Assembly (NCBI GenBank): GCA_015229165.1
Contig: JADGCD010000155.1
Span: forward strand, 1-5,140
DNA: 5,140 bases
From: Nitrospinota bacterium
GTDB lineage: Bacteria > Nitrospinota_A > UBA7883 > JADGGD01
Reading direction: 5' to 3'
Shown: in pieces, positions 1 through 4,542 of the stretch
How the letters are laid out: each line of letters starts with the position of its first letter
Numbering within the stretch: the first letter of the stretch is position 1
Position numbers and translations under genes: made by a program
The notes under the pieces: generated by a model
What the model saw: only the letters and a program-made list of their open reading frames with translations
Told to the model about the DNA's origin: nothing
Databases searched by the model: none

Positions 1-2
1 TG

Positions 3-167
3 GCGCGGGGGGTCTGTGGGCGGGCGCCGCGATGTCGGGTGGTCGATCTGGCGGGGCGTCACGAGCTGTTGCGGGGGGGGGCGGAGACCCGGTGGGGGGC
101 GTGGACTGAATTGCGCCGGTTTGTCGGGGTGGTTGTCTTCTCTCCCATGGGGCGTGACGGTCTGTAG
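3..167 (+). CDS. Possible 3' end of an upstream gene (partial, doubtful)
   Basis: The frame beginning at base 3 is open from the window edge to a TAG at 165-167, giving about 54 residues. Its amino-acid make-up (VVDLAGRHELL, then RRFVGVVVFSPMG) looks more protein-like than the two other forward frames. Those two either run on into the tRNA or give a glycine-rich peptide ending at a TGA at 107-109. I recognise no family. All frames here are GC-rich, so openness is weak evidence, and a run of eight Gs at 73-80 means one base error would change the reading. It may equally be non-coding. Confidence 0.2.
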   Translation, partial: ARGVCGRAPRCRVVDLAGRHELLRGGAETRWGAWTELRRFVGVVVFSPMGRDGL

Positions 168-173
168 TAGAAT
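168..173 (+). promoter_or_regulatory. Putative -10 box of the tRNA-Pro promoter
   Basis: TAGAAT matches the sigma70 -10 consensus at five of six bases. It ends eleven bases before the first base of the mature tRNA, so transcription would start about four bases upstream of the tRNA. I see no convincing -35 box at the right distance (the bases at 145-150 read CCATGG), so this rests on position and the -10 match only. Confidence 0.35.
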
Positions 174-183
174 CTCTCTTCTG

Positions 184-260
184 CGGGGCGTAGCGGAGCC
201 TGGTACCGCGCCTGGTTTGGGACCAGGAGACCGGAGGTTCGAATCCTCTCGCCCCGACCA
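184..260 (+). tRNA. tRNA-Pro (anticodon UGG), CCA end encoded
   Basis: This is a full 77-base cloverleaf. The acceptor stem CGGGGCG (184-190) pairs with CGCCCCG (250-256), followed by discriminator A257 and a templated CCA at 258-260. The D stem GCGG (193-196) pairs with CCGC (206-209) around a nine-base loop. The anticodon stem CCTGG (211-215) pairs with CCAGG (223-227), and the loop carries TGG at 218-220 followed by G221. The T stem GGAGG (233-237) pairs with CCTCT (245-249), with one G-T pair, around TTCGAAT. The C1-G72 pair, A73 and the anticodon Gs are the usual bacterial proline identity elements. UGG reads CCA and CCG and probably other proline codons by wobble. The nine-base D loop on a strong D stem is the arrangement that elongation factor P recognises in tRNA-Pro. 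Compared with E. coli tRNA-Pro, the pair closing the D loop is flipped (G-C instead of C-G). Confidence 0.97.
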
Positions 261-290
261 CCGGCCACGGGCCGGGGCGATTTTCCTTTC
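249..290 (+). terminator. Putative intrinsic terminator of the tRNA-Pro gene
   Basis: TCGCCCC (249-255) can pair with GGGGCGA (274-280), and inside it GGCC (263-266) pairs with GGCC (270-273) around a three-base loop, leaving 256-262 as a bulge. A TTTT tract (281-284) and further pyrimidines follow directly. A simpler hairpin, CCGGCC/GGCCGG (261-275), is also possible. The 5' side of the longer stem is the 3' half of the tRNA acceptor stem, so terminator and tRNA folding would compete. Confidence 0.5.
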
Positions 291-336
291 GCCCTTTCGT
301 TGGCGCGCTCGTTGGCGCGCAACCCTTGACAGGTTA
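277..336 (+). repeat. Dispersed repeat, copy 1 (after tRNA-Pro)
   Basis: This stretch aligns without gaps to 747-806, with 51 of 60 bases identical, and 29 of 30 over 301-330. It has a pyrimidine-rich left part and then two GCGCGC blocks (303-308 and 315-320) that can pair as a six-base stem over a six-base loop, followed by AACCCTTGAC. The single difference in the 30-base core falls in the hairpin loop. The family is unknown to me. TTGACA at 326-331 resembles a -35 box, but no -10 box lies at the right distance. Confidence 0.75.
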
Positions 337-380
337 CGGTGGTTCCAAGTTCTTCCATGTACCACGACCCATGCCAACCC

Positions 381-386
381 TATAGT
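381..386 (+). promoter_or_regulatory. Putative -10 box upstream of the small unknown gene
   Basis: TATAGT matches the -10 consensus at five of six bases. It would place the transcription start near 393, about 38 bases before the start codon of the gene at 431. The -35 region (358-363, TGTACC) is a poor match and there is no extended -10, so an activator or a different promoter is possible. Confidence 0.3.
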
Positions 387-395
387 ATTTGGAAG

Positions 396-405
396 TGTCC
401 GGACA
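396..405. promoter_or_regulatory. Perfect 10-base palindrome, possible operator
   Basis: TGTCCGGACA reads the same on both strands and lies just downstream of the predicted -10 box, over the likely first transcribed bases. That is a common place for a repressor site. It does not extend further as a palindrome, and ten bases is short enough to occur by chance. Confidence 0.25.
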
Positions 406-430
406 GTCGTTCTTTTGTCAGGAGGCGAAT

Positions 431-712
431 ATGCCCGACTCCGTCAGCTCCGAGCCGTTTCATGTTTTGGCCGCATCCCTCGGAGAAAGCGGCTTTGTCG
501 CTCACCGCAGACTCCTTGAAGGCATTCTCGATGGGACGTGGACGACGTCCACCGAGCTCATTGGCGAGCTGGGCGCCGCTGTTCTGGCGATCCGCAAGGA
601 ATGCAAACCCCTGAGCCCCCATCAAAAGGCTTTGGTAAGGCAATGTTTGCGGGAGGTGCGCAAGGCCTGGCCCGGGTTCGGATGGTTCAGTTGGCTGCCG
701 TTTGGCCGATAA
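431..712 (+). CDS. Small protein of unknown function (93 aa)
   Basis: I do not recognise this gene. The ATG at 431 is chosen because a perfect AGGAGG (420-425) lies five bases upstream; an in-frame ATG at 389 has no such site. The 93-residue product has no signal peptide or clear membrane segment. Residues 10-52 and 58-79 look helical (for example LIGELGAAVLAIRK, then PHQKALVRQCLREVRKAW). The C-terminus is rich in aromatic residues (WPGFGWFSWLPFGR), which is unusual in a random open frame. It stands alone between two direct copies of the repeat at 277-336 and 747-806, with the tRNA-Pro upstream and a toxin-antitoxin pair downstream. Its codons include AGA, AGG, TTG and many A/T third positions, unlike the strongly G/C-ending sec genes, which hints at a different origin. 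The ribosome binding site and stop make a real gene likely; the function is open. Confidence 0.65.
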   Translation: MPDSVSSEPFHVLAASLGESGFVAHRRLLEGILDGTWTTSTELIGELGAAVLAIRKECKPLSPHQKALVRQCLREVRKAWPGFGWFSWLPFGR

Positions 713-732
713 GTCCTCCGGCGTTTCCCGAC

Positions 733-767
733 CGGGCGCGGCCCGTGCGATCTTCCTTCCGCTTTCT
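733..767 (+). terminator. Weak terminator-like hairpin after the small gene
   Basis: CGGGC (733-737) pairs with GCCCG (741-745) over a three-base loop, 20 bases after the stop codon. A pyrimidine-rich run follows from 751, but no solid T tract. It sits in the same place relative to repeat copy 2 as the tRNA terminator does to copy 1, so hairpin and repeat may belong to one unit. Confidence 0.3.
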
Positions 768-806
768 CGCTGGCGCGCTCGATGGCGCGCAACCCTTGAC
801 GGGTCA
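747..806 (+). repeat. Dispersed repeat, copy 2
   Basis: This is the second copy of the element at 277-336, in the same orientation and exactly 470 bases further on. It keeps the two GCGCGC blocks (773-778 and 785-790) with a six-base loop, and AACCCTTGAC after them. At its right end, TTGAC-GG-GTCAA (796-807) forms a short inverted repeat that is degraded in copy 1. Confidence 0.75.
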
Positions 807-846
807 AGACGGTCCTGAACGTGTCTTCGCCCCTCACCTCACCGTC

Positions 847-862
847 GGCGCGGCCCGTGCGA
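847..862 (+). repeat. 16-base partial repeat shared with the copy 2 flank
   Basis: GGCGCGGCCCGTGCGA here is identical to 735-750, the hairpin and left edge next to repeat copy 2. The rest of the repeat is missing; a pyrimidine-rich stretch follows (863-889). It may be a decayed third copy. Between here and the promoter at 923 I see nothing else. Confidence 0.5.
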
Positions 863-922
863 CCCTCCCCCCTTATCTCTTCTCACCCCCGTCGGTCGAT
901 CTGAAGACGGCCCTGTTTGCGG

Positions 923-931
923 TGCTATAAT
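923..931 (+). promoter_or_regulatory. Extended -10 promoter of the toxin-antitoxin operon
   Basis: TGCTATAAT is a perfect -10 hexamer (926-931) with the TGn extension. Transcription would start near 938, some 28 bases before the antitoxin start codon. No good -35 box is present (901-906 is CTGAAG at 19 bases), which an extended -10 can tolerate. Such operons are usually repressed by their own antitoxin; the short inverted repeat ATGGTCAT at 932-939 is a possible but unproven binding site. Confidence 0.6.
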
Positions 932-965
932 ATGGTCATTTAAGAACCCTCTGGCGAGGTTGATC

Positions 966-1235
966 GTGGACGTCAAATTTTCGGAAGACCTGCTTCCCCT
1001 CACCGACCTGAAGGCAAATCCGAGCAAGGCGGTGAAACAAGCGACCGAAACGCATCGCCCCGTACTCCTGACCAACCGAGGGAGGGGGGTCGCCGTACTC
1101 CAGTCGGTGGCCGATTTCGAGAAGGGGGAGGAGGAGCGGGCTTTCATGCGGGCGGTGGTCGCCGGTCTGGGCGACCTCGACAGCGGGGCCGAGGTCACGC
1201 TGGCTGACGCTCGGAGGCGGCTCGGCCTGAAGTAG
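966..1235 (+). CDS. Type II antitoxin, Phd/YefM-like
   Basis: The likely product is the antitoxin of the pair encoded here: it would bind and neutralise the toxin at 1245 and repress the shared promoter. The 89-residue protein has the Phd/YefM layout. The N-terminal DNA-binding part (about 1-52) has PLTDLKANPSKAVKQ, then RPVLLTNRGRGVAVLQS and DFE. It is followed by an acidic, helical C-terminal part ending in LADARRRLGLK that would wrap the toxin. I place the start at GTG 966, six bases after GAGG (956-959). The TTG at 960 would touch the ribosome binding site, and starting at 966 gives the N-terminus MDVKFSEDLLPLTDL, which I believe is typical of this group. The stop is nine bases before the toxin ATG, as expected for a coupled operon. 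Family assignment is from motif recognition, not a search. Confidence 0.85.
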   Translation: MDVKFSEDLLPLTDLKANPSKAVKQATETHRPVLLTNRGRGVAVLQSVADFEKGEEERAFMRAVVAGLGDLDSGAEVTLADARRRLGLK

Positions 1236-1244
1236 ACGGGGTCA

Positions 1245-1544
1245 ATGAAGATCACTTTCGCCGAATCGGCGGTTCGGGATCTGGAGAATATCCGCGACTG
1301 GTACGCCCATCAGGGAGCGCCGGATGTGGGACGCCGTTTCGTTGGGGAGATATTCCAACAGGTGGAGCGGCTTGCGGCGCATCCGCAGTCAGGACGTATC
1401 GTGCCGGAATTCGACCAACCGTTCCTGCGGGAGTTGATCCATCCCCCTTTCCGAATCGTTTACAAGCAGGAACCGCACATGGTCCGCGTCGTCCGCATCT
1501 GGCGCTCCGAACGGCTCCTTCGTCTGCCACCGTCGGCGGGGTAG
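1245..1544 (+). CDS. Type II toxin, ParE/RelE superfamily
   Basis: The product is 99 residues, the usual size for this superfamily. It shows the expected order of elements: an N-terminal strand (MKITFAESAVRDLENI), two helices with DWYAH and RFVGEIFQQVERLAAHP, then the SGRIVPEF turn, LRELI (R62), the strand PFRIVYK and the C-terminal strand VRVVRIWRSERLL. The pattern of P-x-SGR, R-E-L, FRIVY and a terminal W-x-x-x-R is typical of ParE-like toxins. Those that inhibit gyrase are called ParE and those that cut mRNA on the ribosome RelE; the sequence does not decide between them. The antitoxin gene ends nine bases upstream, and GACGGGG serves as a modest ribosome binding site. All core elements are present and the frame is intact, so it looks functional. 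The C-terminal PPSAG tail is not diagnostic. Confidence 0.87.
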   Translation: MKITFAESAVRDLENIRDWYAHQGAPDVGRRFVGEIFQQVERLAAHPQSGRIVPEFDQPFLRELIHPPFRIVYKQEPHMVRVVRIWRSERLLRLPPSAG

Positions 1545-1604
1545 GAAGGCCCGTGGCGGTCAAAGCCCAATTCGCTTTCAGTGGCGCCCGCTCCCCGCTT
1601 TTTC

Positions 1605-1633
1605 TTGCCAACCCCTACGGATTACAGTACCAT
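1605..1633 (+). promoter_or_regulatory. Putative sigma70 promoter of the yajC-secDF operon
   Basis: TTGCCA (1605-1610, five of six to the -35 consensus) and TACCAT (1628-1633, four of six to the -10) are separated by exactly 17 bases. Transcription would begin near 1640 and leave a leader of about 50 bases before yajC. I see no clear terminator between the toxin stop (1544) and this point, so some read-through from the toxin-antitoxin operon is possible. Confidence 0.4.
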
Positions 1634-1690
1634 CCCACTTTTTGGCGCCGTCCGTGCGCGCCTTCGCCGAGCAACCGAAGAGGGACTGTC

Positions 1691-2053
1691 GTGAACGTTT
1701 CCGTCCGCCTTGCCGACCTTCTGACCGGGATGGCGCCCGCCCCCGATGGGGCCCCCCAGGAAGGGCATGCCCTGGTCATGATCGTCTTCTACGCCGCCCT
1801 GTTCGGCGTCTTCTATTTCCTCCTCATTCGCCCCCAGAGCAAGCGGAACCGCGAGGTCCGCGAGCTGCAAGATTCGCTGTCAAAGGGGGACCGGGTGGTC
1901 ACCACCGGCGGGATCTTCGCCACCGTCCACAAGGTGGAGGAGGATGTCGTGACTCTGGAGATCGCCGAAGGGGTCCGGGTGAAAGCGCAGCGGGGCGCCG
2001 TGTCGGAGCGGATCGGGGCGTCGGACGCCGGGAAGAAGAAGGAAGACGCATGA
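1691..2053 (+). CDS. yajC: Sec translocase accessory subunit YajC
   Basis: YajC is a small inner-membrane protein that copurifies with SecD and SecF and assists the SecYEG translocon. The 120-residue product has one membrane segment (about 27-46, MIVFYAALFGVFYFLLI), followed at once by the family signature IRPQSKR (46-52). A cytoplasmic domain with LSKGDRVVTTGGI (63-75) and VTLEIAEGVRVKAQRGAV comes next, and the tail is basic (GKKKEDA). The GTG at 1691 is chosen because GAGGG (1680-1684) lies six bases upstream and it gives the family's usual length. An in-frame ATG at 1730 is possible but has a worse ribosome binding site. An upstream in-frame GTG at 1553 would add 46 unrelated residues. Its stop overlaps the secD start (ATGA at 2050-2053), so the two are translationally coupled. 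Confidence 0.95.
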   Translation: MNVSVRLADLLTGMAPAPDGAPQEGHALVMIVFYAALFGVFYFLLIRPQSKRNREVRELQDSLSKGDRVVTTGGIFATVHKVEEDVVTLEIAEGVRVKAQRGAVSERIGASDAGKKKEDA

Positions 2054-3594
2054 ACCGCTCCATTCTCTGGCGGCTTGCCGTCATTGCGGTCGTGGTCGGG
2101 GTGGCCGCCTTCGCCGCCTGGCCGCTCGACAAAAAGATCAACCTGGGGCTCGACCTGCAGGGGGGGATGCACCTGGTCTACGAGGTCGACGCCGACAAGG
2201 CGGTCCTCTCCTCCATCGACACCACCGCCGACGACCTGGGCAAGTACCTCAAGAGCAAGGGGGTCATCCTCTCCTCCGTCCGGCGCGAGGGGGAGACGAT
2301 CGCCCTGTCGTTCCCCGACGCCGACCAGACCCGGGCGGCCGCCGTCGTCGTGAAGGAGGACTTCACCATCCTCGACCCGTCGGAGGCCACCGAAACCGGC
2401 CTCGTCTACGCGCTCACCGCCGACCAGCGCAAGACCGTCTTCGACAACGCCATCGACCAGGCGCTGGAGACGCTGCGCAACCGGATCGACCAGTTCGGCG
2501 TGGCCGAGCCGGTCATCCAGCGGGAGGGGGGCGCCCGGATCCTGATCCAGCTCCCCGGCGTCCGCGACCGGGAGCGGGCCATCGGCATCATCGGCAAGAC
2601 CGCCCGGCTGGAGTTCCGGTTGCTCAACGAAAAGACCACCGTCTCCGAGGCGCAGGAGCTGGGCGCCCCCATGGACTCGCAGATCCTCTTCGAGAAAGAG
2701 TACGACCGGGTGACCAAAAAGGTCATCGGGCGGACCCCCTATCTGGTCAAACGCAAGGTGGAGCTTTCGGGCGACGCCATCACCGAGGCGTCGGTCCGGG
2801 TCAACCAGATGAACCAGCCCTACGTCTCCATCGACTTCAGCAAGGAAGGGGGGCGGACCTTCGCCCGCCTCACCAGCGAGAACGTCGGCAAGCGGATGGC
2901 CATCGTGCTGGACGGGTCGATCTACTCCGCTCCGGTCATCCGGGAGTCGATCACCGGCGGTTCGGCCATGATCGACGGAACCTTCTCCTACGAAGAGGCC
3001 CGCGACCTGGCGCTCGTCCTCCGGGCCGGGGCGTTGCCCGCGCCGCTGATCAAGCTGGAGGAGCGCTCCGTCGGCCCCTCGCTGGGGCACGACTCCATCG
3101 AGGCCGGAGTCGTCTCCAGCGTCGTCGGCACGCTGGCGGTCTTTCTCTTTATGCTGGTCTACTACCGCTTTGGCGGAATCGTGGCCGACGTGGCCCTCTT
3201 CCTGAACATCGTGATCCTGATGGGGACGCTGGCGTATTTCGGCGCGACGCTCACCCTGCCGGGGATCGCGGGCATCATCCTGACCATCGGCATGGCGGTC
3301 GATTCCAACGTCCTCATCTTCGAGCGGATTCGCGAGGAGCTGTCCGTCGGCAAGACCGTGCGGGCCGCCGTCGACGCCGGTTTCGAAAAAGCCTTCCTGA
3401 CCATCGTCGATTCCAACATCACCACCCTTATCGCGGCGGTGGTCCTCTTCCAGTTCGGCACCGGCCCGGTGAAAGGGTTCGCCGTGACGCTGACACTGGG
3501 GCTGCTGGCCTCCATGTTCACGGCGATCTTCGTGTCGCGCACTCTCTTCAACGCGTACCTCGGCGGCCGCCGGGTGTCGAAACTCTCGATCTGA
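2050..3594 (+). CDS. secD: Protein translocase subunit SecD
   Basis: SecD is the larger half of the SecDF membrane machine, which uses the proton gradient to pull exported proteins across after SecA has pushed them through SecYEG. The 514-residue product has an N-terminal membrane segment (about 5-23), then LGLDLQGG (32-39), the large periplasmic domain with RNRIDQFGVAEP (143-154) and QLPGV, ALVLRAGALPAP (321-332), and VGPSLGHDSI (341-350). Five further membrane segments lie between about 351 and 500. TIGMAVDSNVLIFERIREE (412-430) is the family signature, and D418 matches the membrane aspartate needed for proton-driven function. The protein is shorter than E. coli SecD (about 615 residues), mainly in the region before the first conserved motifs of the periplasmic head; such compact forms are common outside the enterics. 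AAGGA (2039-2043) is six bases before the ATG, and the start overlaps the yajC stop. Confidence 0.98.
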   Translation: MNRSILWRLAVIAVVVGVAAFAAWPLDKKINLGLDLQGGMHLVYEVDADKAVLSSIDTTADDLGKYLKSKGVILSSVRREGETIALSFPDADQTRAAAVVVKEDFTILDPSEATETGLVYALTADQRKTVFDNAIDQALETLRNRIDQFGVAEPVIQREGGARILIQLPGVRDRERAIGIIGKTARLEFRLLNEKTTVSEAQELGAPMDSQILFEKEYDRVTKKVIGRTPYLVKRKVELSGDAITEASVRVNQMNQPYVSIDFSKEGGRTFARLTSENVGKRMAIVLDGSIYSAPVIRESITGGSAMIDGTFSYEEARDLALVLRAGALPAPLIKLEERSVGPSLGHDSIEAGVVSSVVGTLAVFLFMLVYYRFGGIVADVALFLNIVILMGTLAYFGATLTLPGIAGIILTIGMAVDSNVLIFERIREELSVGKTVRAAVDAGFEKAFLTIVDSNITTLIAAVVLFQFGTGPVKGFAVTLTLGLLASMFTAIFVSRTLFNAYLGGRRVSKLSI

Positions 3595-3595
3595 C

Positions 3596-4516
3596 ATGAA
3601 ACTGATCCCCGAAAACACCCGTATCGACTTCATCGGCGTCCGGCTTCCCGCCGCCCTCTTTTCCGGTCTGTTGATCGTCATCTCGCTGGTCTCGCTCCTG
3701 GTCAAGGGGGGGCCCAACTATGGCATCGACTTCGAGGGGGGGACGCTGATCCAGCTCACCTTCAAAGAGTCGGCAGACCTCGCCAAAATCCGGGCAACGC
3801 TGGACACCCTGGGGCTGGGAGACTATTCGGTCCAGCGGTTCGGGGACGAAAAGGATGTCCTCATCAACATTGAACGGTCGGAAGAGGGAACCGGCCCCAC
3901 CGCCGCCGAGCAGGCCCAGGAGGCGCTGGCGGCGGCGTTCGGCGACACCTACGAGGTCGACCGGGTGGAGATGGTCGGCCCGAAGGTGGGCGCCGACTTG
4001 CGTAGCAAGGCGCTGATGGCCATGCTCTACGCCATGATCGGCATCCTGATCTACGTCACGCTCCGGTTCGAGTTCCGCTTCGGCGTGGCCGCCGTGACGG
4101 CGCTGGCCCACGACGCCATCATCACCATCGGCGCCTTCTCGGTCACCGACAAGGAATTCACCCTGACGGTGCTGGCGGCCCTGCTGACCATCATCGGTTA
4201 TTCGCTCAACGACACCATCGTTATCTTCGACCGGGTGCGTGAAGACCTCAAGATCAAGCGGGGCATGGCGTTGGTGGATGTCCTGAACCTGGCCATCAAC
4301 CAGACCCTCTCCCGCACCATCCTCACCTCCGGCCTGACCCTGATGGTGGTGCTGTCCCTCTTCTTCCTCGGGGGTGAGGTGATCCACGACTTCGCCTTCG
4401 CGATGGTGGTCGGCATCGTCATTGGCAGCTACTCTACGGTCTATATCGCCTCGCCGATCCTGCTCCTCTTCGAGAAGAAGAAAGCGCCCAAACAGAACGC
4501 TCCCGTCGGAGCCTGA
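3596..4516 (+). CDS. secF: Protein translocase subunit SecF
   Basis: SecF pairs with SecD to form the proton-driven export factor. The 306 residues match the family length. Residues about 17-36 form the first membrane segment, followed by GIDFEGGT (43-50) and a small periplasmic domain to about 130 with VGPKVGADL (127-135). Five more membrane segments fill 137-292. GYSLNDTIVIFDRVRE (201-216) is the SecF signature; D206 and R240 (in NQTLSRTILTS) are the charged membrane pair expected for proton transfer, 34 residues apart as in other SecF proteins. The C-terminus is short and basic (FEKKKAPKQ). The ATG comes one base after the secD stop and there is no good Shine-Dalgarno sequence in front of it, so translation probably depends on ribosomes finishing secD. 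That would keep the two subunits in balance. Confidence 0.98.
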   Translation: MKLIPENTRIDFIGVRLPAALFSGLLIVISLVSLLVKGGPNYGIDFEGGTLIQLTFKESADLAKIRATLDTLGLGDYSVQRFGDEKDVLINIERSEEGTGPTAAEQAQEALAAAFGDTYEVDRVEMVGPKVGADLRSKALMAMLYAMIGILIYVTLRFEFRFGVAAVTALAHDAIITIGAFSVTDKEFTLTVLAALLTIIGYSLNDTIVIFDRVREDLKIKRGMALVDVLNLAINQTLSRTILTSGLTLMVVLSLFFLGGEVIHDFAFAMVVGIVIGSYSTVYIASPILLLFEKKKAPKQNAPVGA

Positions 4517-4528
4517 TTCGCCCACCCC

Positions 4529-4540
4529 GGAGGAGGGGAG
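4529..4540 (+). promoter_or_regulatory. Strong ribosome binding site fixing the lipoprotein start
   Basis: The purine run GGAGGAGGGGAG contains AGGAGG (4531-4536) six bases before the GTG at 4543. CCCC (4525-4528) could pair with GGGG (4535-4538) and hold the first GGAGG in a six-base loop. No terminator or promoter is visible in the 26 bases between secF and this gene, so cotranscription is likely. Confidence 0.7.
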
Positions 4541-4542
4541 CC

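Noticed and set aside
59..358. Reverse-strand frame of 99 codons containing GERIRTSGLLVPNQ
   Set aside because: This is the well-known false translation of a tRNA-Pro gene on its opposite strand; the rest translates the repeat.
16..519. Forward open frame of 167 codons across the tRNA
   Set aside because: It runs through the tRNA-Pro gene and the first repeat and overlaps the start of the small gene in another frame. It has no ribosome binding site and its openness comes from high GC.
253..733. CCCGACC at the tRNA 3' end and at 727-733 as attachment-site repeats
   Set aside because: Seven bases is far shorter than typical tRNA attachment-site duplications, and no integrase gene is present in the window.
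622..837. Reverse-strand frame of 71 codons resembling the one at 59-358
   Set aside because: The likeness (QGLRA-ERA-E-A-G) is only the DNA repeat translated twice; no ribosome binding site or protein family supports it.
41..903. GGTCGATCTG at 41-50 and again at 894-903
   Set aside because: Ten exact bases with no similar flanks is within what chance can give in this GC-rich stretch.
1562..1603. AAAGC/GCTTT hairpin followed at a distance by a T run, as a toxin-antitoxin terminator
   Set aside because: The stem is only five pairs with a seven-base loop, and the T run (1599-1603) begins about 20 bases after it, too far for an intrinsic terminator.
372..1614. TGCCAACCC shared at 372-380 and 1606-1614, both near promoter-like boxes
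   Set aside because: It is only nine bases and sits at different positions relative to the two putative promoters, so a common regulator site is not supported.
1553..1690. Upstream GTG start that lengthens yajC by 46 residues
   Set aside because: The extension spans the likely promoter and lacks YajC similarity; GTG 1691 has the ribosome binding site and the family's normal length.
1642..2049. In-frame upstream extension of secD
   Set aside because: The added residues overlap yajC in another frame and are low-complexity and Arg/Pro-rich; the ATG at 2050 has a good ribosome binding site and gives a normal SecD N-terminus.
1813..3717. Reverse-strand open frame of 634 codons opposite yajC, secD and secF
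   Set aside because: It is antisense to well-conserved genes, rich in Asp, Gly, Arg and His as expected for the complement of GC-rich codons, and shows no family motif.
3548..4525. Reverse-strand open frame of 325 codons opposite secF
   Set aside because: It has the same antisense shadow composition over a clearly conserved gene.
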